The notes beneath the pieces were generated by a model. It was not told where the DNA came from. It was given only the letters and a program-made list of their open reading frames with translations, and ran no database searches. The position numbers and the translations under genes are program-made. A stretch of 64,000 bases of DNA from Nocardioides deserti (lineage in GTDB: Bacteria; Actinomycetota; Actinomycetes; Propionibacteriales; Nocardioidaceae), in NCBI RefSeq assembly GCF_014266025.1, contig NZ_JACMYC010000003.1:186001-250000 (forward strand), given 5' to 3'. Below are positions 1 to 8,987 of this stretch, one piece after another. Each line of letters begins with the position of its first letter. Position 1 is the stretch's first letter.

Positions 1-1005
1 GGCCGCCAGCATGATCGTCGCGGTCGCGGTGACGGGGAGGCCGAGCGCGAGCAGCGGCACGAAGGTGCCGGCCGCGGAGGCGTTGTTGGCGGCCTCCGGC
101 CCGGCGACGCCCTCGATGGCGCCCCGACCGAACTCCTCCGGGTGCTTGCTGAGCTTCTTCTCGGCGAGGTAGGAGAGGAACGTCGGGGTCTCGGCGCCGC
201 CGGCTGGGACCGCACCGAAGGGGAACCCGAGGGCCGTGCCCCGCAGCCACGGGCCCCACGAGCGGCGCCAGTCGTCCTTGCCCATGAACGGCTGCCCCAC
301 GGGCGTGATCTGCATGGGCGTGCGGCGGAGGTGGGCGGCCACCCACAGCGCCTCGCCGAGCGCGAAGATCCCAACGGCCACCACCACGATGTCCAGGCGG
401 TCGGCGAGCTGGGTCGTGCCGAAGCCCAACCGCGGCTGCCCGGTGTTGAGGTCCAGGCCGACCAGGCCGATCGTGAGGCCGAGGAACAGCGCGATGAAGC
501 CGCGCAGCCGGGAGGTCCCGAGGACTGCCGTCACCAGCACCAGCGCCATGATCGTGATGGCGAGGTACGACGGCGCGCCGATGCGCACTGCGACGTCCGC
601 GAGAGCGGGCGCGAAGAAGACCACGCCCAGCGTGCCGGCGGTGCCGGCGATGAAGGAGCCGATCGCCGCGGTGGCCAGCGCCTGGGCCGCTCGGCCGGCC
701 TTGGCCATCTTGTTGCCCTCGATCGCGGTCATCACCGACGACGACTCGCCGGGAGTGTTCAACAGGATCGAGGTGGTCGACCCGCCGTACATCCCGCCGT
801 AGTAGATCCCGGCGAACATGATGAACGCCTGGGTCGGCTCCAGGCCGTAGGTCACCGGCAGCAGCAGCGCCACCGCCATCGCCGGCCCGATGCCCGGGAG
901 CACGCCGACGAAGGTGCCGAGGAGCACGCCGAGGGCGGCCCAGAGGAGGTTCTCGGGGGTGACCGCGGACTCGAGGCCGCCCCACAGGAGCGAGAGGTTG
1001 TCCAT
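1..1005 (-). CDS. tctA: Tripartite tricarboxylate transporter large permease TctA (3' end cut by window)
   Basis: This is the large membrane subunit of a TctABC-type secondary carboxylate transporter. Reading the minus strand from ATG at 1005 gives 335 residues with no stop before the window edge. The start [14 protein letters not shown], the early segment [20 protein letters not shown] and the following [18 protein letters not shown] are the hallmark TctA regions (glycine-rich substrate loop), and long hydrophobic helices follow. The start codon overlaps the tctB stop by one base (TGATG), so translation is probably coupled. Family usual length is about 500 residues, so roughly a third is missing. 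The substrate is a di- or tricarboxylate by family knowledge; the exact one cannot be read. Confidence 0.93.
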   Translation of the reverse strand, partial: MDNLSLLWGGLESAVTPENLLWAALGVLLGTFVGVLPGIGPAMAVALLLPVTYGLEPTQAFIMFAGIYYGGMYGGSTTSILLNTPGESSSVMTAIEGNKMAKAGRAAQALATAAIGSFIAGTAGTLGVVFFAPALADVAVRIGAPSYLAITIMALVLVTAVLGTSRLRGFIALFLGLTIGLVGLDLNTGQPRLGFGTTQLADRLDIVVVAVGIFALGEALWVAAHLRRTPMQITPVGQPFMGKDDWRRSWGPWLRGTALGFPFGAVPAGGAETPTFLSYLAEKKLSKHPEEFGRGAIEGVAGPEAANNASAAGTFVPLLALGLPVTATATIMLAA

Positions 1006-1526
1006 CACAGGATCCCGTCGAGCAGGCCGGGGCTCAGCGGGATGCCGAGCCCGACGTAGAAGGCGTACCAGCTGCCGACCGACATCACGCCGCCCACGAG
1101 CACGTCACGCACCAGGGTGGTGCTGCCGAGGGCCCAGGCGGCCCCCGCGAACAGCAGCGCGCCGGAGATGGCCCAGCCGAGGACGTCGATGGTTGCGATC
1201 GTGAGGACGAGGACGCCGACGAGCTTGCCGACGGTGACCCAGTCCGCGGGGGTGTCGAGGTCGATGTCCTCGCCGTCCTCCGCCTCGGGGCGCGAGCCGC
1301 GGAGCGTCGCGACGACCAGCAGGACGGCGAGGACCACCAGCACCCCACCGACGACGAACGGGAAGACCCGGGGGCCGACGGGATCGGCGAAGCCGACCTC
1401 GAGGGTGGTGGCGTCGTAGACGGTGTAGCCGCCGAGCGCTGCCAGGCCGGCGGCCAGGCCCAGCTGCGGTCGGTCGACGGGAGCCGGTCCCGGAGCCGCC
1501 GTCGTCTCGTGCGCGGTCGCGGTCAC
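1005..1526 (-). CDS. tctB: Tripartite tricarboxylate transporter small permease TctB
   Basis: Small membrane subunit of the TctABC transporter, 173 residues from GTG at 1526. After a cytoplasmic N-terminus there are four predicted hydrophobic segments (around residues 25-45, 55-75, 100-125 and 135-165), the TctB arrangement. An open frame continues upstream to 1649 but that part lies inside tctC. The GTG overlapping the tctC stop as GTGA fits the coupling seen across this operon. Order tctC-tctB-tctA is the usual one. TctB sequences diverge strongly, so the call rests on size, topology and position. Confidence 0.88.
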   Translation of the reverse strand: MTATAHETTAAPGPAPVDRPQLGLAAGLAALGGYTVYDATTLEVGFADPVGPRVFPFVVGGVLVVLAVLLVVATLRGSRPEAEDGEDIDLDTPADWVTVGKLVGVLVLTIATIDVLGWAISGALLFAGAAWALGSTTLVRDVLVGGVMSVGSWYAFYVGLGIPLSPGLLDGIL

Positions 1527-2509
1527 AGCAGACCGACCTCCTCCAGTGTCGACGCGACGCGCGCGTCCTGCTCGTCCAGGAACCGGCCGAAGTCGTCGCC
1601 GGTGACCAGCGCGTCGGTCCAGCCGTTGTCCTCCAGGGCCCGCCGCCACTCCGGCGACGCGTGCATCTCCTCGATGAAGGCGATGAGCTCGGCGCGGCGC
1701 TCCTCGGAGAGGTCCGGCGGGGCGAGGACGCCACGCCAGTTGGTGAAGACCAGGTCGATTCCCGACTCGGTCAGCGTCGGCACGTCCGCGGCCGGCCCGC
1801 GGGCCAGCCGCTCCTCGCCGGAGACCGCCAGCACCCGCAGCTCCCCGGCGGCGATCTGGCCCTCGAACTCCCCGAGTCCGGAGAACCCGACCGCGATCTT
1901 GTCGCCCAGCAGGGCGCTGGTCAGCGGACCACCGCCGTCGTACGGGACGTAGCGCACCGTGGACGGCTCGATGCCGACCGCCTCGGCGAGCTGCATCGGG
2001 AACAGGTGGTCGGGCCCGCCCGGGCTCGACCCGCCGCCGACCGCGATGCCGGCGGGGTCCGCACGCCAGGCGTCGACGAAGTCGTCGATCGACTCGTACG
2101 GCGAGTCCGTGGGCACCAGCACGCCCTCCTGGTCCTCGATCAGCTGCGCGATGGGCGTGGCGTCGGTGACCTTGAACGGCAGGGCGAAGGAGTACGCCGA
2201 ACCGACCACGCCGAGGCCCATCGTCATGAGCGTGTGCTCGTCACCGGCGGCGCCCATCAGGCGGGTCAGCGCGACCGAGCCGCCCGCACCGAGGATGTTG
2301 GTGACCTCGAAGTCGCCGCCGGTCACGTCGTCGTGCTCCATCACGCTGACCGCAGCCCGCCCGGTCTGGTCGTAGCCGCCGCCGGGGCTGTTGGGGATCC
2401 ACATCGCCAGGTCGCGCGACGCGTCCCCGCGGGTCACCCCGCACCCGGCGGTCACGGTCACCACCACTGCGGCGACGGCCGCCGCGAGCGCTCGTGTTGC
2501 CGTCAGCAT
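1523..2509 (-). CDS. tctC: Tripartite tricarboxylate transporter substrate-binding lipoprotein TctC
   Basis: Extracytoplasmic binding receptor that delivers a carboxylate to TctAB; 328 residues. ATG at 2509 follows an AGGAGA ribosome site by a few bases. The N-terminus is a lipoprotein signal (hydrophobic run ending TVTAGCG, lipidated Cys about residue 22). WIPNSPGGGYDQTGRA and IGAGGSVAL-type segments match the Bug/TctC fold, which binds carboxylates through its glycine-rich loops. It is the first gene of tctCBA and diverges from a two-component system across 85 bp, which suggests that the system controls it. Confidence 0.92.
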   Translation of the reverse strand: MLTATRALAAAVAAVVVTVTAGCGVTRGDASRDLAMWIPNSPGGGYDQTGRAAVSVMEHDDVTGGDFEVTNILGAGGSVALTRLMGAAGDEHTLMTMGLGVVGSAYSFALPFKVTDATPIAQLIEDQEGVLVPTDSPYESIDDFVDAWRADPAGIAVGGGSSPGGPDHLFPMQLAEAVGIEPSTVRYVPYDGGGPLTSALLGDKIAVGFSGLGEFEGQIAAGELRVLAVSGEERLARGPAADVPTLTESGIDLVFTNWRGVLAPPDLSEERRAELIAFIEEMHASPEWRRALEDNGWTDALVTGDDFGRFLDEQDARVASTLEEVGLL

Positions 2510-2594
2510 GTCTCTCCTGTCACGTTCGGGGGGACGAGCATCTCGACCCTTGTGGCGGTCGTCACCCTTCGGGAACCAATGGAGGTTGTGGAAC

Positions 2595-4256
2595 TTGTGG
2601 TCACGTCGCCCGCGGCTGAGCCTCGCGGCGCAGGTGCTGCTCCTGCAGCTGACGGTCCTCGTGGCGGTCGTGCTCGTCTCGGCGGTCGTGTCCGTCCGCC
2701 AGGCCGACGCCGCCTTCCGCGAGACCCGCGGTGACCGGCTCCGGGCCACGGCAGAGAACCTCGCCTCCACGCAGTCGGTGCGCGACGCGATGGAGGTGCC
2801 GGGCGACCGGACCGCGCTGGCGGCGTACATCCAGGACCGCGCCGACCTCGTCGGCGCGACGTCGGTCCACCTCACCGACCCGAGCGGCACGGTCGTGGTC
2901 GGCACCGACCCCACCCGGCGGGGACGACCCGTCGACCTGGGCGACGGCAGCGTGCTCGACCGGCGTGAGTGGACCGGGGACATCACCGACCGCGGCAGGC
3001 GAGCGATCGCCGCGATGGTGCCGGTGCTCTCCGACAGCGACAGCGACGCCGCGGAGGCCGGGCGACGCCCTCCGACCGGGACCCTGGTCGGGGTGGTCGT
3101 GGTGACCGAGGACTACCCGCCGGCCACCGAGCGCCTGGGCGAGGCGACCGAGGAGCTCGCCCTCTTCCTCGGACTCGGGCTGACGCTCGGCGGCGCCGGG
3201 TCGTGGTTGCTCTCACGGCTCGTCCGGCGTCGCACGCGTGGGCTCGAGCCCGACGAGATCGCCGCCCTCGCCGACCAGCGCGAGGCGCTGCTCACCTCGA
3301 TCCGGGAGGGAGTGGTCGCGGTGAGCGAGGCGGGGGTCCTCACCGTCGTGAGCGACAGCGCTCGCGAGCTGCTCGGGCTGCCCGGTGCGGCGACCGGCCG
3401 TCGCGTCGACGACCTCGACCTCGAGCCTTCGGTGCACCAGCTGCTCAGCGGGGCCACCGAGGTCCACGACCAGGTGCTCGTCGTCGCCGGCCGGGTACTG
3501 GTCACCAACCGCAACCGGGTCCGGCACGACGGTCGGCCGACCGGCACCGTCACCACCGTCCGCGACCGCACCGAGCTGCTGGCGCTGCAGAGCGAGCTCA
3601 GCGCCCGGCAGAGCGTCACCGAGACGCTGCGCGCCCAGACCCACGAGTTCAGCAACCAGCTGCACACGATCTCTGGGCTGCTGCAGCTCGGCGAGCCCGA
3701 AGAAGCTGCCCGGATGATCAGCACGCTCACCCGCCGCCGGGCGGCGATCAGCGACGCGGTCACCGCCCGCGTGGACGACCCCGCGGTCGCCGCGCTGCTC
3801 ATCGCGAAGACCAGCGCGGCCGCGGAGCGGCACATGTGGCTCGGCCTCACCGACGACACCCGCCTTCCGCGGCTGGACCACGAGCTGTCGGCCGACCTCG
3901 GCACGGTGCTCGGCAACCTGGTCGACAACGCGGTCGAGGCGGTCGCGGCCACCGGGCGGACGGGGCGGCGGGCACGCGTCGACGTGCGCCTGGCGCTGGA
4001 GGCGGACGGTACGGCGGTCGTCCAGGTCGCCGACACCGGGCCGGGGGTACCGTCCGACCAGGTCGAGACCGTCTTCCGGCGAGGCTTCACGACGAAGCCG
4101 AGCGACGCCGGCGGGCGGGGCGTCGGCCTGGCGCTGGTGCAGGTCGTCTGCGAAAGGCGTGACGGATCCGTCTCCGTGCACGAGCGTGAGGACGGACCGG
4201 GGGCGGTGTTCACCGCGCGGCTGCCGGCGGGGAGGAGCGAGCGTGACGGACGTTGA
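2595..4256 (+). CDS. CitA/DcuS-family sensor histidine kinase
   Basis: Membrane kinase of about 553 residues. I chose TTG at 2595 because GGAGG at 2581-2585 sits nine bases upstream and the protein then starts just before the first helix (LSLAAQVLLLQLTVLVAVVL). An extracytoplasmic sensor domain (about 35-175) ends in a second helix (about 180-202), followed by a PAS domain, an SpoOB-type phosphoacceptor box THEFSNQLHTISGLLQLG with His near 350, then the ATPase N-box NLVDNAVEAV, DTGPGVP and GRGVGLALVQ. This is the architecture of carboxylate sensors such as CitA and DcuS. Divergent orientation from tctCBA suggests it senses the substrate of that transporter. Confidence 0.9.
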   Translation: MWSRRPRLSLAAQVLLLQLTVLVAVVLVSAVVSVRQADAAFRETRGDRLRATAENLASTQSVRDAMEVPGDRTALAAYIQDRADLVGATSVHLTDPSGTVVVGTDPTRRGRPVDLGDGSVLDRREWTGDITDRGRRAIAAMVPVLSDSDSDAAEAGRRPPTGTLVGVVVVTEDYPPATERLGEATEELALFLGLGLTLGGAGSWLLSRLVRRRTRGLEPDEIAALADQREALLTSIREGVVAVSEAGVLTVVSDSARELLGLPGAATGRRVDDLDLEPSVHQLLSGATEVHDQVLVVAGRVLVTNRNRVRHDGRPTGTVTTVRDRTELLALQSELSARQSVTETLRAQTHEFSNQLHTISGLLQLGEPEEAARMISTLTRRRAAISDAVTARVDDPAVAALLIAKTSAAAERHMWLGLTDDTRLPRLDHELSADLGTVLGNLVDNAVEAVAATGRTGRRARVDVRLALEADGTAVVQVADTGPGVPSDQVETVFRRGFTTKPSDAGGRGVGLALVQVVCERRDGSVSVHEREDGPGAVFTARLPAGRSERDGR

Positions 4257-4932
4257 CGGCGGCGGGGACGACCTGCGGGTGCTGGTCGTCGACGACGACT
4301 TCATGGTCGCCTCGATCCACGCGCGCTTCGTCGAGCGCGCCCCCGGTTTCGTCGTGGTCGGCCGGGCGGCGACCGGTGCCGAGGCGCTGGACGCGGTCGA
4401 GCGCCTCCGTCCCGACCTCGTGCTGCTCGACGTCCACCTGCCCGACCTCAACGGCATCGAGGTGCTGCGCCGGCTGCGCGGTCGGGGGGACGACGTCGGC
4501 GTCATCGTCGTGACGGCCGCGCGCGAGGTCGACACCGTCCGCGCTGCGGCGGCGGCCGGCGCGGCGCACTACCTGGTCAAGCCGTTCGAGCACGAGGACC
4601 TCCTCGCGCGGCTGGAGGTGTTCCGAGCCGCCCGCGCGGCGCTGCAGGGCGTCGACGCGCCGGACCAGGCGCACATCGACGCGGTCTTTGCGCCACTCGG
4701 ACGGCCCCGGACGACGCTACCGAAGGGGCTGAGCCCCGAGACCGCCGAGACGGTCCTCGCCGCGCTCCGCGGGGCAGGCGAGCTCTCCGCGACCGAGGCA
4801 GCGGAGGCCGTCGGGATCTCCCGGGTCAGCTGCCGGCGCTACCTCGAGCACTTCGTCGATCACGGTGCAGCGGCCGTCCGGCTTCGGTACGGCGGGACCG
4901 GGCGCCCGGAGCGTCGCTACCGAGCGACCTAG
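4243..4932 (+). CDS. CitB/DcuR-family response regulator
   Basis: Cognate regulator of the upstream kinase, 229 residues. GTG at 4243 overlaps the kinase stop by 14 bases and has GGAGGA five bases upstream. The receiver has the acidic cluster VVDDDF, phosphoacceptor Asp near 63 (LLLDVHLPDLNG), a switch Thr (VVTAAR) and Lys near 113 (YLVKPFE). The C-terminal part (about 165-229) has a helix-turn-helix (SATEAAEAVGISRVSCRRYLEHF), as in CitB/DcuR/MalR regulators. It probably activates the divergent tctCBA operon when the carboxylate is present. Confidence 0.9.
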   Translation: MTDVDGGGDDLRVLVVDDDFMVASIHARFVERAPGFVVVGRAATGAEALDAVERLRPDLVLLDVHLPDLNGIEVLRRLRGRGDDVGVIVVTAAREVDTVRAAAAAGAAHYLVKPFEHEDLLARLEVFRAARAALQGVDAPDQAHIDAVFAPLGRPRTTLPKGLSPETAETVLAALRGAGELSATEAAEAVGISRVSCRRYLEHFVDHGAAAVRLRYGGTGRPERRYRAT

Positions 4933-4966
4933 ACCGGCGCGAACCCGCACACGGGGCGGGCCGGTC
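4932..4966 (+). terminator. Possible hairpin terminator after the response regulator
   Basis: GACCGGC at 4932-4938 can pair with GCCGGTC at 4960-4966, and CCCGC with GCGGG can extend the stem inside. There is no T-run, which is common in high-GC actinomycetes. It begins in the stop codon of the response regulator. Confidence 0.35.
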
Positions 4967-5016
4967 GCCTACGGTGAGGCCACCACACCCCTAGGAGGGA
5001 CGGGGAGGAGGCGCGG

Positions 5017-6504
5017 ATGGACACGCCCACCGACGACGGGCCGGCAGCCGATGCCGCCGTGCTGTGGCAGCTCACGCTCGAGCACTCCCCCGTCGGCATG
5101 GCCCTGGTCGACCTCGAGGGGCGGGTGATGCTGGTCAACCGGGCGTTCGCGGAGATGCTGGGACGCGACCCCGCGCAGATGCGCGGCCTGCACTTCGCGG
5201 AGTTCACGCACGGTGACGACCTCGAGCACGACGTGCAGCACTTCGACCGCGCCACCGCCGGGGAGCTGGACTCCTACCGGCTCCGCAAGCGCTACCTGCA
5301 CACCGACGGCCGCTCGGTGTGGACCGACCTGTCCGTCGGCGCGGTCCGGGACGCCGACGGCCGGCTGCACCACCTCGTCGCCCAGATCCTCGACGTCACC
5401 GAGCAGCACGGGGCCGAGCAGCGGCTCGCCGCCGCCAACGCCGAGATCGAACGTGAGCGGCAGGCGCTCGAGGCGGTCTTCGAGACCGTCGGGGTCGGCC
5501 TGCTCCTGCTGGACGCCGACGGCCGCTACCTCCGCATGAACCGGCGGCACCGCGAGACCATGAACCTGCCGTTCCCCGACGGGCACGACGGCGCGGCCGG
5601 ACAGCTCGGGCACGTCTACCACCTCGACGGCCGCACGCCGCTGACGCGTGAGGAGATGCCGTCGTACCTCGCCACCCAGGGCGAGGAGTTCACCGACTAC
5701 CGCTACTGGGTGGGCGACGACCCGTTAACCCGGGCGGCCTTCACCACCAGCGCCCGGCAGGTCCGTGCGCCGTCGGGCGAGCGGGTCGGCGCCGCGCTGG
5801 CCTACCAGGAGATCACCGACCTGCTGCGGGCGCTCCAGGTCAAGGACCAGTTCGTCTCCTCGGTCTCCCACGAGCTCCGCACCCCGCTCACCGCGGTCCT
5901 GGGGCACCTGGAGATGCTCTGCGAGGAGGACCTGCCGGGGGACGTCGTCGACCGGTTGCAGGTCGTGCGCCGCAACGCCGAGCGGCTCCGCACCCTCGTC
6001 TCCGACCTGCTGCTGGTCGCCCAGGCCGGCGAGGTGGGACTCGAGATGCACCGCGGCGACGTCGACCTGGCTGCGCTCGTCGGCGAGGCGGTCGAGACCG
6101 CGCGCGCCGCCGCGGACCGCGCCGGGGTGACCCTGGACGCCGACCTGCCGACGAGCCTGGTCGCGCGCGTCGACGAGCAGCGGGTGCGCCAGGTCGTCGA
6201 CAACCTGGTCTCCAACGGCGTGAAGTACACCGAGCGCGGCGGGTCGGTGGAGGTCGTGCTCGGCCTGGTCGCCGGTGCGGTCGAGCTGACGGTCCGCGAC
6301 ACCGGCATCGGCATCGCCCGCGACGAGCTCACCGACGTGTTCACCCGGTTCTTCCGCGGCGGCGCCGCGCTCGAGCGGCACATCCCCGGCACCGGCCTCG
6401 GCCTCGAGATCGTCAGCTCGATCGTGAGCGCCCACGGCGGCACCATCGCCGTCGACAGCGAGCCCGGTCGTGGCAGCGTCTTCACCGTGACCCTCCCGGT
6501 CTGA
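5017..6504 (+). CDS. Cytoplasmic PAS-PAS sensor histidine kinase (orphan)
   Basis: A soluble kinase of 495 residues without membrane segments. Two PAS domains (about 15-130, ending in a PAC-like LVAQILDVTE, and about 150-260) are joined by a coiled coil (AEQRLAAANAEIERERQALE). Then come HisKA with SHELRTPLTAVLGHLEML (His 285) and a HATPase domain with NLVSNGVKYTERGG, DTGIGIARDEL and PGTGLGLEIVSSIV. ATG 5017 follows a GGAGGAGG-like site. No regulator gene is adjacent in the same operon, so its partner lies elsewhere or is the regulator just upstream, which already has a kinase. The signal is unknown; PAS domains commonly bind small ligands or haem/flavin. Confidence 0.9.
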   Translation: MDTPTDDGPAADAAVLWQLTLEHSPVGMALVDLEGRVMLVNRAFAEMLGRDPAQMRGLHFAEFTHGDDLEHDVQHFDRATAGELDSYRLRKRYLHTDGRSVWTDLSVGAVRDADGRLHHLVAQILDVTEQHGAEQRLAAANAEIERERQALEAVFETVGVGLLLLDADGRYLRMNRRHRETMNLPFPDGHDGAAGQLGHVYHLDGRTPLTREEMPSYLATQGEEFTDYRYWVGDDPLTRAAFTTSARQVRAPSGERVGAALAYQEITDLLRALQVKDQFVSSVSHELRTPLTAVLGHLEMLCEEDLPGDVVDRLQVVRRNAERLRTLVSDLLLVAQAGEVGLEMHRGDVDLAALVGEAVETARAAADRAGVTLDADLPTSLVARVDEQRVRQVVDNLVSNGVKYTERGGSVEVVLGLVAGAVELTVRDTGIGIARDELTDVFTRFFRGGAALERHIPGTGLGLEIVSSIVSAHGGTIAVDSEPGRGSVFTVTLPV

Positions 6505-6571
6505 CCCTGCCGCTCCGATCTGGCGGCCGCCTCCCCGATCCGGCCCGCGGCGACCGGCCGCCACCTACGCT

Positions 6572-6652
6572 GGAGGTACTGCGGGGAACGGCACCACCGA
6601 CACGGTGCCGGTCGCAGTGCCTCCTCGACTCGGCCCTCCGGCCTGAAGGGCC
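6572..6652 (+). promoter_or_regulatory. Structured leader that can hide the ribosome site of the next gene
   Basis: Three complementary segments lie just upstream of the VC0807-like gene. GGAGGTACTGC (6572-6582) pairs with GCAGTGCCTCC (6614-6624) with one G-U. Inside it CGGCACC (6589-6595) pairs with GGTGCCG (6604-6610). A separate stem GGCCCT (6632-6637) with AGGGCC (6647-6652) covers the GAAGGG ribosome site before ATG 6657. This could be a cis-regulatory RNA or a terminator for the upstream kinase; no known riboswitch class was recognised. Confidence 0.4.
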
Positions 6653-6656
6653 ACCC

Positions 6657-7346
6657 ATGCCGCTGTCGCACCCCTCACCCGTCCTGCCGACCGGAGCCGG
6701 GTGTCCTCCGGCCCGTCCCCGTCTTGGCGCCGTCGTCCGCCGGGTCGGGGTCAACCTGCTGGTCGCGTGCGCCGTGCCGGCGGCGCTCTTCTACGCCTGC
6801 TTCCGGCTCGGCGACGTCTGGGTCGCGATGGGCGCCGCGCTGGCGTGGTCGTACGGCGCGATCGCGTGGCGGGCGTGCACCGGTCGGCGCGCGTCCGGGC
6901 TGCTCTACCTCACCGCGGCGGTGATGACGGTGCGGACCGGGGTGTCCGTCGTCTTCGACAGCACGTACCTGTACTTCCTCCAGCCGATCGTCACCGACGG
7001 CCTGATCGCGGCGCTGTTCCTGCTGTCGCTGGCCACCGCCCGGCCGGTGGTGGCGCGCCTCGCGGGCGACTTCTACCCGCTCGACGACGACCTGGCGCTC
7101 CGGCCGGGGATCCGGCGGCTCTTCGCCCGGCTCACCCTGCTGTGGGGCGCGCTGGGCGCGGCCAAGGCGGCCGGCACGCTGTGGCTGCTGGAGTCGCGCT
7201 CGCTGGAGACGTTCGTGCTCGTCAAGACGGTCTCGATGCCGACGCTGAACGCCCTTGCCGTCGTCGCCACGATCGGCGCTGCCGTGCTCGTCGCCCGGCG
7301 CGAGGGGCTGCTCCCGGGCGCACCGCTGCCCGCCACGGCCGTCTAG
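6657..7346 (+). CDS. VC0807-family-like integral membrane protein
   Basis: Membrane protein of 229 residues with about six hydrophobic helices (about 30-50, 55-75, 80-100, 105-125, 155-175, 195-215). The overall pattern, with a charged cytoplasmic N-terminus, FYPLDDDLALRPG loop and paired helices, matches the intracellular-septation/VC0807-like family of unknown function common in actinobacteria. No catalytic motif is visible. It stands alone between a kinase and a glycosyltransferase on the same strand. Its start codon follows a hairpin containing the ribosome site, so expression may be controlled at translation. Confidence 0.65.
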   Translation: MPLSHPSPVLPTGAGCPPARPRLGAVVRRVGVNLLVACAVPAALFYACFRLGDVWVAMGAALAWSYGAIAWRACTGRRASGLLYLTAAVMTVRTGVSVVFDSTYLYFLQPIVTDGLIAALFLLSLATARPVVARLAGDFYPLDDDLALRPGIRRLFARLTLLWGALGAAKAAGTLWLLESRSLETFVLVKTVSMPTLNALAVVATIGAAVLVARREGLLPGAPLPATAV

Positions 7347-7498
7347 CAGCGGCGTAGCGGCATGGCGCCGACCCAGCGGTCGGTCAGCGGCTGATGTAAC
7401 GGCAGCCGCTCCCGGCGACAGGTGGTGGTCGGGCGGCGCGCCGTGCGTCGCCCTGCGCCGACTCCCCCGCGGCGCAGCACGCCTTCCAGGAGCCGCCC

Positions 7499-8632
7499 GT
7501 GACGACCTCGGTCCACCCGGACGTCGAGCGTGACCTCGTCGACCCCGCCCGTTCACGACGTGACCGGCCCGAGCAGCGGCCGGGCCGGCACCGTCGTGAG
7601 CGGGTCCCCGCCGACGACCTCACGGTCATCATCCCGGCCTACGACGAGGTCGCCTCGATCGCCGACACCGTCCGCAGCGTGCTCGGCCAGTCGACCCCGC
7701 CGGCGCGGGTCGTCGTCGTCGACGACTGCTCCACCGACGGCACCGGCGAGGCCGCCCGCGCGGCCGGCGCGGAGGTGATCCGGCCCGAGCACAACACCGG
7801 CTCCAAGGCCGGGGCGCAGAACCTGGCCCTCGGCCTGGTCGACACGGCGTACACCATGGCGATCGACGCCGACACCACGCTCGCGCCCGATGCGATCGAG
7901 ACGCTCCTCGAGCCGCTCGAGGCCGACGCGTCGGTCGCGGCGGCCTGCGGCTTCGTCGTCCCGCGCCACGTGCGGTCGGTGTGGGAGCGCGGGCGGTACG
8001 TCGAGTACCTGCTGTCGTTCACCTTCTACAAGCCCACCCAGGACCACTACGGCGCGCCGCTCATCGCGTCCGGCTGCTTCTCGGCGTACCGCACCGACGT
8101 GCTCCGCGACGCCGGCGGCTGGTCGGAACGCACCCGCGCCGAGGACATGGACCTGACCTGGACGTTCTTCCAGCGTGGCCACCGCGTGCGGTTCGTGCCG
8201 GAGGCGGTCTGCTACCCGATCGAGCCGCACGACCTGGACTTCATGACCAAGCAGCTGCGGCGCTGGTCGCACGGCTTCGTGCAGAACGTGCGGCTGCACT
8301 GGCGCGGCATCCTCCCCCTGCCGTTCCTCAGCACCGCCGTCGGCGTGGCGATGGTCGACGCCGTGGTCGCCTCGCTCGTCTACCTGCTCGTGCTGCCCGT
8401 GCTGGCCGTCGTCGTGAGCCCCTGGCTGCTGGCGGCGTACGTCGTGGACGTGCCGGCGATCCTCGTGCCCGTGCTCGTGGCGGCCCGCCGTCGCGGCGAG
8501 GTCGGCAAGGCGCTGGCGTCGGTGCCGGCGTTCCTCGTGCTGCGCATCGTCAACGGGGTCTTCATGATCCGGGCGCTCTGGAGCGAGGTCGTCCTCCGCA
8601 AGCCGCTGCTCGTCTACGAGAAGGGCCACTGA
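7499..8632 (+). CDS. Processive-type family 2 glycosyltransferase, membrane-anchored
   Basis: A 377-residue GT-A glycosyltransferase like poly-N-acetylglucosamine and hyaluronan synthases. After about 35 Arg-rich residues the fold starts at LTVIIPAYDEVASI; the nucleotide-sugar site VVVDDCSTDGTG, the metal-binding IDADTT (Asp 123 and 125), the catalytic-base region TRAEDMDLTW and the QLRRW motif (252-256) are all present. QxxRW is the mark of processive GT2 enzymes. Three C-terminal hydrophobic segments follow (about 275-345). GTG 7499 has AGGAG ten bases upstream. The next gene starts two bases after the stop. The polymer cannot be told from sequence. Confidence 0.85.
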   Translation: MTTSVHPDVERDLVDPARSRRDRPEQRPGRHRRERVPADDLTVIIPAYDEVASIADTVRSVLGQSTPPARVVVVDDCSTDGTGEAARAAGAEVIRPEHNTGSKAGAQNLALGLVDTAYTMAIDADTTLAPDAIETLLEPLEADASVAAACGFVVPRHVRSVWERGRYVEYLLSFTFYKPTQDHYGAPLIASGCFSAYRTDVLRDAGGWSERTRAEDMDLTWTFFQRGHRVRFVPEAVCYPIEPHDLDFMTKQLRRWSHGFVQNVRLHWRGILPLPFLSTAVGVAMVDAVVASLVYLLVLPVLAVVVSPWLLAAYVVDVPAILVPVLVAARRRGEVGKALASVPAFLVLRIVNGVFMIRALWSEVVLRKPLLVYEKGH

Positions 8633-8633
8633 G

Positions 8634-8975
8634 GTGACCGCGGGACTCCCCGGCACCGGCCTCGGCGGCCTGCTCTACGTGCTGCTCGCACTGTTCATGC
8701 CGCTGCGCGAGCTCTACCTCACCGCCCGCGGCCGCAGCAGCCGCGAGCGCTGGGCCGTTGTAGGCCGCCAGGCGTCGCTCGCGCTCGGCGTCGTCGCCGC
8801 CCTGCTCACCACGGCGGTCGTCGTCGGCCGCGCGGTCGACGCACGCGGGCCCGCCGGGGGCGCCGCCGGGACGCTGCTCGCCGGCGCCGCCGTCGGGCTG
8901 TGCGTGCTCGTCGTGCTCGCCGTCGTCCTGCGGCTCTGGGCCCTGCTGGACCGGCGGGCCGTCGCCGCCGCCTGA
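8634..8975 (+). CDS. Small three-helix membrane protein, partner of the glycosyltransferase
   Basis: A 113-residue protein starting at GTG 8634, one base after the glycosyltransferase stop, so the two are coupled. It has three hydrophobic segments (about 10-25, 45-65 and 80-105) separated by a basic loop (LTARGRSSRERW). I do not recognise a family. Small membrane partners encoded next to GT2 synthases often help synthase assembly or secretion (for example PgaD), but no similarity to those can be claimed here. It ends 12 bases from the tail of the oppositely oriented siderophore-interacting gene. Confidence 0.65.
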   Translation: MTAGLPGTGLGGLLYVLLALFMPLRELYLTARGRSSRERWAVVGRQASLALGVVAALLTTAVVVGRAVDARGPAGGAAGTLLAGAAVGLCVLVVLAVVLRLWALLDRRAVAAA

Positions 8976-8987
8976 GCCCGGCCGAGG

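Noticed and set aside
7347..7498. Riboswitch before the QxxRW glycosyltransferase
   Set aside because: The 152-bp leader is GC-rich with many weak pairings, but no class-specific core (c-di-GMP or c-di-AMP types) could be matched.
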